The translations under genes were made by a program, and so were the position numbers. Below, piece by piece: positions 46,329 through 55,741 of a stretch of DNA of 64,000 bases. The stretch's first letter is position 1; each line of letters begins with the position of its first letter. This stretch comes from Granulicella sp. L56 (GTDB lineage: Bacteria; Acidobacteriota; Terriglobia; Terriglobales; Acidobacteriaceae). The stretch is from the NCBI RefSeq assembly GCF_009765835.1, contig NZ_LMUS01000001.1, positions 982,198-1,046,197 of the forward strand, read 5' to 3'. The notes below the pieces were generated by a model that saw only the letters and a program-made list of their open reading frames with translations, did no database searches and was not told the DNA's origin.

Positions 46329-47690
46329 CTAGGTTTGCGTGGCGATCTGCGATACGGAGCGTTCCTTCCAGCGGTCGCGGGTGAAGTCGGGAAATTTGGC
46401 CGGTGCACTGCCGTCGGCTACCGAGAGCCTGCTGAGTGGCCCGGGTGCCGACCAGGTAGCGGCGTCGTAGACATCCATGTCCGGTGCCAGACCATTGCGC
46501 ATGCACTCGAGCAGACGATACAGCATGATGTAATCCATGCCGCCGTGGCCTCCGAGCTTCTGCGCGATCTCGCCTTCGCGTTTCCATAGCGGATGCTGGT
46601 GATCTTTCCACGAGTCGATCGTGGCCCACTCTTCGCCGCCTGCCTGTCCATCAAGATAGATGCGCGGCGGATAGTCGGCGAAGAGGCCCTTGGTGCCGGC
46701 GATCAGATTGGTGCGGCTGTAGGGGTGGGGATTGACGGTGCCGTTCTGGAGGGTGATCGTGCGGCCGTTCGCGGTCTTGATGAGCGACGTGCTCATGTCT
46801 CCGGTGATGTAGCGCTCGGACCAGCGGGGATCGGAAGACGGCAGGTGCGCCTTGCGATAGGCGTCGAGCCCGAGTTGCGGCGTGCTCATGGAGACGATGT
46901 AGTCGAACCGGTCGCCGCGCTGGATGCCCATGTAGTTCGCCACCGGACCCAGCCCATGCGTCGGATAAAGATTGCCATTGCGTTCGGTGTGAACGGTGCG
47001 GCGCCACAGGCCCTCGCCCTTATTGGAGAAGAGCTCTTCGCGAAGGTCGTGAAGATAGGCACCTTCACCGTAGAGCAGGTCGCCAAAGAGACCTTCGTGG
47101 GTCATGCGCAGGATGAGGGTTTCGTTATAGCCGTAGCAACAGTTTTCGAGCATCATGCAGTGACGCTGGGTGCGCTCGGAGGTGTTGACGAGCTTCCAGC
47201 AATCCTCGATAGTGGCCGCAGCCGGCACTTCGACGGCGACGTGCTTGCCGTGCGTCATGGCAGCGACGGCCATCGGTACATGCCAGTCCCAGGGGGTCGC
47301 GATGATGACGAGGTCGAGATCGTCGCGGGCGACGAGCGATTCGAAGGCGTGATCGCCCTTGGTGTAGAGCTCTGGAGAGGGCTGACCGGCCTTCACGACG
47401 AGTGACTGTGCGTGCTCGGCGTGCTCTTGCGCGATGTCGCAGACGGCGAGGATCTGCGCATCGGCGGCGAGCAGGTTGCCAAGCAGGCTGGTACCTCTGC
47501 CGCCAACTCCAATGATGCCGATCTTTGGATTTTTCGCCGCAAACTTCATGCCGATCACGCTGGACCCCTGCGGCTTTGCGGCCTCGGCGTGAAGCTGCGG
47601 AACGCTCATGCCTACAGCGGTGATGCCGCCAAGGCGAAGGAAGTTCCTTCTTGAAAGATCATCCAATACGCCACGCAATTCGTCGCTCAT
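46329..47690 (-). CDS. GH109-type Gfo/Idh/MocA protein (NAD-dependent glycosidase-like)
   Basis: 453 residues. Tat signal (SRRNFLRLGG, residues 13-22), then the Rossmann fold IGIIGVGGRGTSLL. Segments KHVAVEVPAAATIEDCWKL, HCMMLENCCYGYNE, GAYLHDLREELF and NLYPTHGLGPVANYMGI closely fit GH109 NAD-dependent alpha-N-acetylgalactosaminidases, which use NAD transiently to cleave terminal GalNAc. Exported to the periplasm by the Tat system. Divergent from a NagX-like acyltransferase, supporting an amino-sugar role. The match to GH109 is from recalled family features. Confidence 0.88.
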   Translation of the reverse strand: MSDELRGVLDDLSRRNFLRLGGITAVGMSVPQLHAEAAKPQGSSVIGMKFAAKNPKIGIIGVGGRGTSLLGNLLAADAQILAVCDIAQEHAEHAQSLVVKAGQPSPELYTKGDHAFESLVARDDLDLVIIATPWDWHVPMAVAAMTHGKHVAVEVPAAATIEDCWKLVNTSERTQRHCMMLENCCYGYNETLILRMTHEGLFGDLLYGEGAYLHDLREELFSNKGEGLWRRTVHTERNGNLYPTHGLGPVANYMGIQRGDRFDYIVSMSTPQLGLDAYRKAHLPSSDPRWSERYITGDMSTSLIKTANGRTITLQNGTVNPHPYSRTNLIAGTKGLFADYPPRIYLDGQAGGEEWATIDSWKDHQHPLWKREGEIAQKLGGHGGMDYIMLYRLLECMRNGLAPDMDVYDAATWSAPGPLSRLSVADGSAPAKFPDFTRDRWKERSVSQIATQT

Positions 47691-47969
47691 CTCTTCTCTT
47701 CCCCCTTGAATCTCGATGCATTCGATATACAGAGTTAGCTTGCAGCAGTCTCAGACGGCACTTTGTCGATCGTTTCGTTATACTACGTTTTTACTTTTAT
47801 GCGATACGCTTTTGCTTCGTTATAACTCATTTTTATTTCGTACTGTTGAGATTTCGTAGGCATATCCAGATTCCATGTGCTACCTTACGGAGACCCTAAA
47901 GCTCTACAGATTCAAGTCGTAACGCCTATTTTGAGACAGGCACGAGATAAGCCATCGGAGCGAAATGCC
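47691..47969. other. AT-rich divergent promoter region
   Basis: 279 bases without a gene between the GH109 and NagX-like genes. Rich in T-tracts with a repeated TTCGTTATA (47774-47782 and 47816-47824, 42 bp apart) and a related TTTCGTACT further on; possible binding sites or promoters for either side. The GGAGAC-type upstream stretch at 47888 is not part of a gene I can support. Confidence 0.5.
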
Positions 47970-49211
47970 ATGCAAGCGACGGTCAGCGAAGTACACACTA
48001 ACCCACAGGCCAACTTAGCCCAGCCGACAGCACTGCGGACCGCGACGCCTCCGCGCAACGTTGCCGTCGATGCCTATCGCGGCCTGGTGATGCTGCTGAT
48101 GATGGGCGAGGTGTTGAGCTTCGCCGTCGTCGCGCGGGCGTTTCCGCACAGCCTCTTCTGGCATGTATTGGCCTACAACCAGACACATGTGGAGTGGGCA
48201 GGCGTGGGTCTTCATGACATGATCCAGCCGTCGTTTACGTTTCTGGTTGGCGTTGCGCTTCCCTACTCCATCCATAGCCGCATTCGCAAAGGACAGAGCT
48301 TTCAAAAGCAACTGGCGCATACGCTGTGGCGAAGTCTGGTCCTGATTGCGCTGGGGATCTTTCTGCGCTCCACCCATAGCACGCAGACCAACTTCACTTT
48401 TGAAGACACGCTGACGCAGATTGGCATGGGATACACGTTTGCGTTCCTGCTGGCGCGTTGCCGACCGAAGTGGCAGTGGATTGCGCTGGCCACGGTTCTC
48501 TTCGGATACTGGCTGGCGTGGGCGCTCTATCCTGCTCCCGGAGCGAACTTCAACTATGCGGCGGTTGGCGTTCCCGCGGACTGGCAGCACAACTTCAGCG
48601 GGTTCGCCTCGCACTGGAACAAGAACAGCAACCTCGGGCAGGCCTTCGACGTCTGGTTCCTGAATCTCTTGCCTCGCGCATCACGCTTCGTCTTCAACGA
48701 GGGCGGCTATCTTACGTTGAGCTTCATTCCAACGCTGGGCACGATGCTGCTTGGGCTGCGGGCGGGCGAGTGGTTTCGCGCGGCTGCGCCGAAGATTCCG
48801 GTGAAGCGGTTTTTGATTGCAGGGACGCTGCTTGTCGCGGCGGCGCTGCTGCTGCATCTGACGGGAGTGTGCCCTATCGTGAAGCGCGTCTGGACACCGG
48901 CCTGGACGCTGTTCAGCGGCGGCCTTTGCTTCTACTTCCTTGCAGTGTTCTCTTGGGTGATCGACGTGAAGGCGTATCGCCGATGGGCGTTTCCGCTGGT
49001 GGTGGTCGGCATGAACTCGATTGCAGCGTACCTGATCGCCGATCTGTTCGGAGAGTCCATCGAGCGCAACCTGCATATCCACCTGGGCTACCGCATCTTC
49101 CAGTTATTTGGAACGGCGCTGGAGCCGCTGATGTTCGGCATCGTAGCGCTGCTGCTCTACTGGTCGATCCTGTTCTGGATGTACCGCAGAAGTCTTTTCC
49201 TGCGCATCTGA
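47970..49211 (+). CDS. NagX-like membrane acyltransferase (DUF5009/HGSNAT family)
   Basis: 413 residues from the ATG at 47970 (CGGAG upstream); the frame opens at 47877. About ten membrane helices. N-terminal DAYRGLVMLLMMGEV and HDMIQPSFTFLVGVALPYSI match the conserved start of the NagX/heparan alpha-glucosaminide N-acetyltransferase family, in which a His acts in acetyl transfer across the membrane. In Bacteroidota and Acidobacteriota these sit with amino-sugar catabolic genes, consistent with the GH109-type enzyme opposite. Substrate inferred, not shown. Confidence 0.87.
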   Translation: MQATVSEVHTNPQANLAQPTALRTATPPRNVAVDAYRGLVMLLMMGEVLSFAVVARAFPHSLFWHVLAYNQTHVEWAGVGLHDMIQPSFTFLVGVALPYSIHSRIRKGQSFQKQLAHTLWRSLVLIALGIFLRSTHSTQTNFTFEDTLTQIGMGYTFAFLLARCRPKWQWIALATVLFGYWLAWALYPAPGANFNYAAVGVPADWQHNFSGFASHWNKNSNLGQAFDVWFLNLLPRASRFVFNEGGYLTLSFIPTLGTMLLGLRAGEWFRAAAPKIPVKRFLIAGTLLVAAALLLHLTGVCPIVKRVWTPAWTLFSGGLCFYFLAVFSWVIDVKAYRRWAFPLVVVGMNSIAAYLIADLFGESIERNLHIHLGYRIFQLFGTALEPLMFGIVALLLYWSILFWMYRRSLFLRI

Positions 49212-49233
49212 ACTCGCACGAACCACTCCGCGA

Positions 49234-49653
49234 TTACATCGGGCCTTTAGAGTTTTTGGGGCGTGGGTAGAAGGCTTCGACGACGGTGGAGATGCCGCCG
49301 CGCGGGCGGAAGTCGCCGACTACCTTGGCCCATACCGGATCGCAGGCTTTGACCACATCGTCGAGCACCTGGTTGACGATGTTCTCCTGAAAGATGCCGA
49401 GGTTGCGGTAGGTGAAAAGATATTCCTTCAGCGACTTGAGCTCGAGGCAGGTCTTGCGGGGCATGTAGCGGATGGTGATGCGGCCGAAGTCGGGCAGGCC
49501 GGTCTTGGGGCAGACGCTGGTGAACTCGGGATCGTCGACGAGGATCTCGTAGGCCTTGAACTGGTTCTTCCATGTCTCGATGGCGGGAAATTTAATGTCG
49601 AGGCCGGATGCGGCGTGGTCGTCGGTGTAGCCCGTGGTCTTCTTGGTGGTCAT
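49234..49653 (-). CDS. queF: NADPH-dependent preQ0 reductase
   Basis: 139 residues, unimodular (type I) QueF of the tunnel-fold family; reduces preQ0 nitrile to preQ1 for queuosine in tRNA. Active-site Cys48 (FTSVCPKTG) and Asp55 (GLPDFG), and the NADPH motif ELKSLKEYLFTYRN. Other que genes are not nearby. Ends 23 bases from the convergent NagX-like gene stop. Confidence 0.95.
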   Translation of the reverse strand: MTTKKTTGYTDDHAASGLDIKFPAIETWKNQFKAYEILVDDPEFTSVCPKTGLPDFGRITIRYMPRKTCLELKSLKEYLFTYRNLGIFQENIVNQVLDDVVKACDPVWAKVVGDFRPRGGISTVVEAFYPRPKNSKGPM

Positions 49654-49779
49654 GCATCTATTTTATCGCGGCGCCCCTTGCCGGGCGCTGCATCGAGTTT
49701 GAATGCAAAATTCGGAGTGTTGTGTTGCGCGGATTTTCTTATGGTCGAGAGAATCTCATCTCGCAAAGGAAATCACACA

Positions 49780-50460
49780 ATGCACCGTACCGTTCACCCT
49801 TCGATTCTTTATGTTGGCACTCCCGTTGTTCTTATCGGCACGTTGAATGAGGACGGCTCGCCGAACCTTGCGCCCATCTCTTCGGCATGGTGGCTGGGAT
49901 GGAACTGCATGCTCGGCTTTGGAGCGAATTCCAAAACGCCACAGAATCTGCAACGCACACGACAGTGCACCATTAATCTTCCGTCGGTGGCAGAGGTGTC
50001 GCAGGTGAATGGGCTGGCGCGGCTTACGGGTTCCGATCCGGTGCCTCCGCACAAACAGGCTCGCGGATATACCTTCTGTGCAGACAAGTTTGGTGCATCG
50101 GGATTTACGCCGGAGAATGCCGAGCTTGTCGATGCGCCGCTGGTCCGCGAATGCCCGTTGCAGATGGAGGCGGAGTTGACGGCGGCCCATCCCTTCGCTC
50201 CGGAGACGAACGGGAGCCTGATTGCGCTTGAAGTTCGCATCCTGCGCGTGCATGCGCATCCGGAGATTTTAATGGGGGTAGATGGAAATCGCATCGACCC
50301 AAACAAGTGGCGGCCGTTGATTATGAGCTTCTGCGAGTTCTATGGGCTGGGAGAGCAGGTGCATCGTTCACGGCTGGCGGAGATCTCTGAAGATCTCTAT
50401 CGGCCGGTGCGAGTGAAGGAGATGATGACGGAGTCCATGCAGGAAACGCCGGTCTCCTGA
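49780..50460 (+). CDS. Flavin reductase family protein
   Basis: 226 residues, split-barrel FMN-binding fold. N-terminal segment YVGTPVVLIGTLNEDGSPNLAPISSAWW and RTRQCTINLPSV are typical of the flavin reductase-like/FMN-binding family with unknown electron acceptor. The ATG at 49780 follows AAAGGA by 8 bases; an earlier in-frame start is not supported. Monocistronic. Confidence 0.86.
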   Translation: MHRTVHPSILYVGTPVVLIGTLNEDGSPNLAPISSAWWLGWNCMLGFGANSKTPQNLQRTRQCTINLPSVAEVSQVNGLARLTGSDPVPPHKQARGYTFCADKFGASGFTPENAELVDAPLVRECPLQMEAELTAAHPFAPETNGSLIALEVRILRVHAHPEILMGVDGNRIDPNKWRPLIMSFCEFYGLGEQVHRSRLAEISEDLYRPVRVKEMMTESMQETPVS

Positions 50461-50500
50461 GAGAGCGGCGTTTCGTGTGGGTTTATACCTTGTGTTCAGG

Positions 50501-51661
50501 CTAATCGCGGCGGCTGAGGGTTGGACGGTCGTCGCCGGAGTTGGCTGGGTTATTGGGGCTATTGGGATCGTTGTTGGTGCCGCCTACGCGACGCAGGGTC
50601 GGCTTGCTGCCGCCATTCTTGTCGTTGAGCTTGCGTTTGTTTTCGAGGCGCGCGAGGCGGGCCTTGACGTCGTCGAACTCGCTTGTAGTGACGATGTAGT
50701 CGAGCCGCGGCGGCATGATGGTGGCAATCTCGTCTTCGGAGCGGCCGATGCGGTCGGGCGTCTGCGGATGGTCGGAGAAGACCTTGGCCAGCGTGCCGGG
50801 CTTGTGCTTCTCGAGAGCGTCGAGCTTTTCAAAGAACTGGATGAAGGCCTGCGGATCGTAGCCGGCCTTGTACATGTACTGAAGGCCGAGCCAGTCGGCC
50901 TCTGCCTCGAAGTTGCGGGAGAACTGGAGGAAGGTGACGGGGATGGCGAGCTGCGAGGCCTCGTAGATGCCGTAGCCCGTCCACGAACCCTGGGTGAAGA
51001 TGATGAGCGGGACCGAGCCGATTTGCATGTAGTTCAGCCGCGTCATTTCGCGGGCGGCATGGTGGGCGCAGACGTGGGCGGTCTCGTGGGCCATCACACC
51101 CGCAAGCTCGGCCTCTTCGTCGGCGGCGAGGATGAGGCCGCTGTTGACGTAGAAGAAACCGCCGGGAAGCGCCATGGCGTTGATCTCGTCGGAGTCGATG
51201 ACCTTGATGGTGAAGGGAACCTTGCAGTCAGAGTTTTTGACGATGTTCTGACCGATGCGGTTGACGTACTCGTTGATGACGGGATCGGTGACCATGTGGG
51301 CCGACTTCTCGATCTCCATGGAGTACTGCTTGCCGGTGCGGATCTCCCAGTCGGTGGAGTACCAGTTGCCCATGCCGCGGCCGCCGATGTTGCGGTCGCC
51401 TACAGCGCTGACATCGTCTTCGCTGCCCTTTTTAATGTGGGGATCGAGGTCTTCACCGGGCGATGGCAGGGAGTCGGTCTTGGCGGCAGCTTTTGCCGCA
51501 GCGGCCTTGCTCTCTTCAGGAGTCGCAGTGGGCTTGCCGGGGATGGGTGACTCGGTCGGCATCTTCGAGGACGGCGACGGTGTCTGGGTTTGAACCTGGG
51601 CAAAAGCTGCTGGGGCGACGACGAGAAGGGCGGCCAGGGCAAGTTGCATGACGGGTCGCAT
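50501..51661 (-). CDS. M48 family zinc metalloprotease (BepA/LoiP-like)
   Basis: 386 residues. Signal peptide RPVMQLALAALLVVAPAAFA, then a Pro/Ala-rich linker. Zinc motif HETAH at residues 192-196 with the third ligand in NFEAEADWLG. Resembles periplasmic M48 proteases that handle outer-membrane proteins (BepA). C-terminal tail is Asn/Pro-rich and low complexity (NNDPNSPNNPANSGDD). ATG at 51661 has AGGAG 11 bases upstream; the 5' region forms a hairpin (51680-51706). Confidence 0.9.
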   Translation of the reverse strand: MRPVMQLALAALLVVAPAAFAQVQTQTPSPSSKMPTESPIPGKPTATPEESKAAAAKAAAKTDSLPSPGEDLDPHIKKGSEDDVSAVGDRNIGGRGMGNWYSTDWEIRTGKQYSMEIEKSAHMVTDPVINEYVNRIGQNIVKNSDCKVPFTIKVIDSDEINAMALPGGFFYVNSGLILAADEEAELAGVMAHETAHVCAHHAAREMTRLNYMQIGSVPLIIFTQGSWTGYGIYEASQLAIPVTFLQFSRNFEAEADWLGLQYMYKAGYDPQAFIQFFEKLDALEKHKPGTLAKVFSDHPQTPDRIGRSEDEIATIMPPRLDYIVTTSEFDDVKARLARLENKRKLNDKNGGSKPTLRRVGGTNNDPNSPNNPANSGDDRPTLSRRD

Positions 51662-51679
51662 GGGGGGGTCTCCTGATGG

Positions 51680-51706
51680 GTTGCCTCCCTGCAGGGAGAC
51701 GCAACT
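51680..51706. other. Hairpin in the leader of the M48 gene
   Basis: GTTGCCTCCCTGCAGGGAGACGCAAC can fold with CTCCC/GGGAG and GTTGC/GCAAC arms, just upstream of the Shine-Dalgarno of the protease gene on the minus strand. Possible translational control; function not known. Confidence 0.4.
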
Positions 51707-51867
51707 CAACACTTCATTTGACGTAGTATGCGCCTTTTAAGGGAGCAATGGATAGTGGGTGGCCACCTGTGAAAGAACCCTGAAATTTCACCAAAGGAAG
51801 AATTTACAGAGACACAACGAGAAAGGACGCGTAATTTTGTAACGCGGAATATTGGAAGGAGCTTTGG

Positions 51868-54594
51868 ATGCGTGGATTCTGGTTGCGGGTGGTGGTGTGT
51901 GCGTTGTTCGCAGGGCTGCAATGTAGTGCAGGACACGCCGAGGGACGGCTGCTGGCGGCAGCGAAATTGCAATGCGATGCGACGACGCAACCGCTGGCCG
52001 TGGAAGAGGTTGCACCGCAGTTGGAGTGGAGGCTGGCGGCGTCAAGCAACAATATGCGCGGCGTTGGGCAAAGTGCCTACCGCGTGCTGGTGGCTTCTTC
52101 GCAGAAGGCACTGGACGCGGGACAAGGCGATATGTGGGACAGCGGACGGGTAGCATCGGGCGACAGCTTTGGAGTCGTCTACGGGGGAAAGCCGTTGGCG
52201 GCAGAGAAGACTTATCTCTGGAAGGTGATGGTCTGGGACGAACACGGGGATGCTGCGCCGTGGAGCGCGGTGGCGCGTTGGACGATGGCTCCGACAGAGT
52301 GGACGGGCAAATGGATTGCACAGGCTGGCGCAACCAACGAGACAGCAGAGATGCCGCTGTTTCGGCAACAGTTCGCGGTGAAGCGCAAGCTGGCGCGGGC
52401 GATGTTGTATGTCTCCGCACTGGGGCAGGGCGAAGTGCATCTGAACGGCAGCAAGGTGGGCGATGCCGAACTGGCTCCGTCGTGGACGGACTATCGCAAG
52501 ACGGTTCGGTACGAGGCTTATGACGTGACCTCGATGCTGCGGCAGGGCAAGAATGCCGTCGGCGTGATGGTGGGCAATGGGATGTTCAACGTGGTGAAGA
52601 CTCCGAAGCGCTACACGAAGCTGGTGAACAGCTTTGGGCAGCCCATGGTGATGTTGCAGATACGCTTGACCTACGCCGATGGGAAGACGGAGACCATCGC
52701 CAGCGATGGCTCATGGAAGGCGGCAGCGGGGCCGATCACTTTTTCTTCGACCTACGGCGGGGAGGACTACGACGCGACGCAGGAACAGGCTGGGTGGGAC
52801 TCGGCCAACTTTAAAGACAAGGGATGGCAGGCGGTCAGCGTGGTGGATGGGCCGGGAGGCAAGCTGGAGTCGGAGGTAGCTCCGCCGATTGAAGTGATGA
52901 AGACGTATCCGCCGGTGAAGACGACGGAGGTAAAGCCGGGAGTGACGGTCTATGACCTCGGCCAGAACTTTGCCGGATGGCCCGATATAAAAGTTCGCGG
53001 TGCGAAGGGCGCTGTGGTGAAGATGGTCCCCGGCGAATTGCTGAATGAGGATGGGACGGTCTCGCAGCGGAGTTCGGGGAGCCCGCAATGGTTCAGCTAC
53101 ACGCTGAAGGGCGATGGAATCGAGGAGTGGCATCCGCGATTCAGCTACTACGGCTTTCGCTATGTGCAGGTGGAGTGGACCTCGGGAAAAGGTGAGGTGG
53201 CTTCGCTGACCGGCGATGCGGTTCATACCTCTTCGCAGGTGGTAGGAGAGTTCGCAAGCTCGAATGAACAACTGAACCGCATCCATCACCTCATCGTGAT
53301 GGCGATGCAGAACAACTCGGTCAGCCTGTTCACCGATTGTCCGCATCGCGAGAAACTGGGCTGGCTGGAGGAGACGCATCTGGTGGCTCCGGGGCTGATC
53401 TTCAACAGCAACCTGCAAGGGCTGTTCGCCGCGACTGAAAAAAATATGGCGGACGCGCAGAAGGCAGATGGGATGGTTCCGACGATTGCGCCGGAGTACA
53501 CCGTGTTTGGGGAGCACGGCTATGGAGTATTTGACGACTCACCCGAGTGGGGATCGGCCAGTGTGCTGGCGGAGTGGTCGGCCTATCGTGCCTATGGCGA
53601 TATCGGCGAGTTACAGCAGTCTTACCCTGTGATGCAGCGGTATGTGAAGTTTCTTGAGAGCAAGGCGAAGGACGGCATCGTCGCCTATGGACTTGGCGAC
53701 TGGTACGACATCGGCCCCGGCGGCCCGGGGCTTGGCAAGCAGACGACGCTGGGCGTGACTGCGACGCTAATGCTCTATCAGGACGCGGTGACGATGGCGA
53801 AGATTGCCAAGCTGCTCGACAAGCCGCAGGATGCGGCAGGCTATGACGCGCTGGCTTCGCGTGTGGGTGCGGCATTCAATGCGCGGTTCTGGAATGCAGC
53901 GACGCAACAGTACGACAAGGGCAGCCAGACGGCGAATGCGATGCCGCTATCGCTTGGGTTGGTGCCGGAGGCGCAACACGCAGCGGTGCTGGAGCATATC
54001 GTGGCCGATATCCACGCACACAACGACCATGTGACGACGGGAGAGATCGGCTATCCATACATGTTGCGGGCATTGATGGCGGCTGGTCGCAGCGATGTGG
54101 AGATGGCGATGATGATGCGGAAAGATCCGCCGAGCTACGGCTCGCAGCTTGAGGCAGGAGCGACTTCATTGACGGAGGCATGGGACGCCAATCCGCATAG
54201 CTCGCAGGACCACTTCATGCTGGGCGGCGCGGAGGAGTGGTTCTATCGCGGGCTGGGCGGGATCGATTTCGATCTCTCGCGGCCTGAGAAGGCAGAGCGA
54301 ATCACGATTCGTCCGGCGGTCGTCGATGGCGTGGACTGGGTGCGGTGCTCGTACGATTCGAAGCTGGGAAAGATTGACAGCGGCTGGAAGAAAGAGGGCG
54401 GCACGCTTGCAATGGACGTGACTATTCCGGTGGGAGAGACCGGCACGGTCTGGGTTCCGGCCACCAATGGTGCTGCAGTGATGGAAGGCGCGACGTCAGC
54501 AGAGAAGACTGCGGGAGTTGTGTTCGTGCGTCGAGAAAATGGCGCGGCGGAGTATCGCGTGGCGTCGGGCAGCTATCACTTTACCGTGAAGTAA
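51868..54594 (+). CDS. Alpha-L-rhamnosidase (GH78)
   Basis: 908 residues with a signal peptide (LRVVVCALFAGLQCSAGHA). Bacterial rhamnosidase N-terminal domains (WTGKWIAQAG; YVSALGQGEVHLNGSKVG), then the (alpha/alpha)6 barrel with TDCPHREKLGWLEETH around residues 489-504 (general-acid region) and PTIAPEYTVFGEHGYGVFDDSPEWGSA-type stretch, and a C-terminal beta domain. Hydrolyses terminal alpha-rhamnose from plant or bacterial glycans outside the cytoplasm. SD GGAAGGAG. Belongs with the following GH43-like, regulator and second GH78-like genes. Confidence 0.93.
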   Translation: MRGFWLRVVVCALFAGLQCSAGHAEGRLLAAAKLQCDATTQPLAVEEVAPQLEWRLAASSNNMRGVGQSAYRVLVASSQKALDAGQGDMWDSGRVASGDSFGVVYGGKPLAAEKTYLWKVMVWDEHGDAAPWSAVARWTMAPTEWTGKWIAQAGATNETAEMPLFRQQFAVKRKLARAMLYVSALGQGEVHLNGSKVGDAELAPSWTDYRKTVRYEAYDVTSMLRQGKNAVGVMVGNGMFNVVKTPKRYTKLVNSFGQPMVMLQIRLTYADGKTETIASDGSWKAAAGPITFSSTYGGEDYDATQEQAGWDSANFKDKGWQAVSVVDGPGGKLESEVAPPIEVMKTYPPVKTTEVKPGVTVYDLGQNFAGWPDIKVRGAKGAVVKMVPGELLNEDGTVSQRSSGSPQWFSYTLKGDGIEEWHPRFSYYGFRYVQVEWTSGKGEVASLTGDAVHTSSQVVGEFASSNEQLNRIHHLIVMAMQNNSVSLFTDCPHREKLGWLEETHLVAPGLIFNSNLQGLFAATEKNMADAQKADGMVPTIAPEYTVFGEHGYGVFDDSPEWGSASVLAEWSAYRAYGDIGELQQSYPVMQRYVKFLESKAKDGIVAYGLGDWYDIGPGGPGLGKQTTLGVTATLMLYQDAVTMAKIAKLLDKPQDAAGYDALASRVGAAFNARFWNAATQQYDKGSQTANAMPLSLGLVPEAQHAAVLEHIVADIHAHNDHVTTGEIGYPYMLRALMAAGRSDVEMAMMMRKDPPSYGSQLEAGATSLTEAWDANPHSSQDHFMLGGAEEWFYRGLGGIDFDLSRPEKAERITIRPAVVDGVDWVRCSYDSKLGKIDSGWKKEGGTLAMDVTIPVGETGTVWVPATNGAAVMEGATSAEKTAGVVFVRRENGAAEYRVASGSYHFTVK

Positions 54595-54597
54595 TCG

Positions 54598-55731
54598 CTA
54601 CCAGGGCTTGGAGCGGCCCACGGCGATGGCTCGGGTCTCGTTCGGATACTTGCCGGAGACCACGCAGTAGAAGTGATACAGCACGCCATCGTGAGTAATG
54701 ACGGACGGCTTGTGCGCGAACGTCTCGTCGATCGTGCCCGGCGCTCCGGTGTCGATCAGCACCTCCGGCACTTTGACGAAGGTGTAAGGATCGACGCTGA
54801 GCGCCAGCAGCTCGCAGGCGCGGCCGGGGCGCTCATAGTTAAAGCCGAAGTAGAACATGGCGAAGTCGCAGCCGTTTTGCACGACGAAGGGGTTCGAGGC
54901 AAAGCGGCTGTCGCGCGCGTCCGGAGTGGGAGGCTGCGTGGCGTGGATGGGATTCGAAGCCGGATAAGTTGCGCTGCCCCGGGAGCCATTGCGAAGCACG
55001 GGATTTCCTTCGTAACGCTTCCACGTCTTGAGATCGGTGGAGGTCGCTACTCCGGTCTGCTCGTGCCAGCCTCCGCCGACGGATTCAGGCAGCGTGTCGG
55101 TCTTGGCGTTGTAGTAGAGGTAGTAGGTTCCGCGGTCGAGCATGAGATCGGGACGATAGAGACCGCCATGCTCCCACGGCGCGCCCTCCTGCGGATAGAG
55201 GATGGGGTCGGTAAGTTGCCAGTGCAGGAGATCGTCTGACCATGCAAGACCGATAACTGCCGCACCCTCTTCATAGCCAGCGCCGGGATAGGCATTCCAT
55301 GCGCCGAGATAGCGTCCGTTGATCTTGATCGCCTCGCCGTCGGAGCGAAGCTGCTTGTTGCGAAGAATGGAACTGAGCGCGAGGTTGTACTTTGTGAACT
55401 TTGACGACGGATCGCGCGGAGCCACCAGCGCAACACGCTCCCAGTGGAGAAGATCGGTCGAGGTGGCGAGGCCGGTCTGGTAGCCGATGCCGTCCCATCC
55501 GATGTAAAGCATGTAGAAAGCGTCGTTGGCTCGGAAGACGATGGGGTCGTCTACGCTGCGCTCATCGAAATCACCTTTTTTGCCGGTAGCTTTGAGAATG
55601 AGATTTGGGTACTTGTACGGCGTGCGGAAGGGCGCAACCTCATCCTTCGATGCGAACGAAAGATGAGGCGCCGCAGCGGCAGTGGCGGCGATGGCAGAGT
55701 TGCGGAGAAACTGACGGCGCGTGTTCTTCAT
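54598..55731 (-). CDS. Secreted five-bladed beta-propeller glycosidase-like protein (GH43/GH117-like)
   Basis: 377 residues. Tat signal (RRQFLRNSAIAATAAAA). Repeated blade motifs: DPIVFRANDAFYMLYIGWDG, GLATSTDLLHWERV, RPDLMLDRGTYYLYYNAK, GVATSTDLKTWKRYEGNP, SDPYTFVK-type, fitting a GH43/GH32/GH117 propeller. The exact family and catalytic residues are not certain; Asp in DDPIVF is a candidate. Convergent with the GH78 gene and followed on the same strand by the regulator gene, suggesting that all act on the same glycan. Confidence 0.83.
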   Translation of the reverse strand: MKNTRRQFLRNSAIAATAAAAPHLSFASKDEVAPFRTPYKYPNLILKATGKKGDFDERSVDDPIVFRANDAFYMLYIGWDGIGYQTGLATSTDLLHWERVALVAPRDPSSKFTKYNLALSSILRNKQLRSDGEAIKINGRYLGAWNAYPGAGYEEGAAVIGLAWSDDLLHWQLTDPILYPQEGAPWEHGGLYRPDLMLDRGTYYLYYNAKTDTLPESVGGGWHEQTGVATSTDLKTWKRYEGNPVLRNGSRGSATYPASNPIHATQPPTPDARDSRFASNPFVVQNGCDFAMFYFGFNYERPGRACELLALSVDPYTFVKVPEVLIDTGAPGTIDETFAHKPSVITHDGVLYHFYCVVSGKYPNETRAIAVGRSKPW

Positions 55732-55741
55732 GCCTGCCGTT

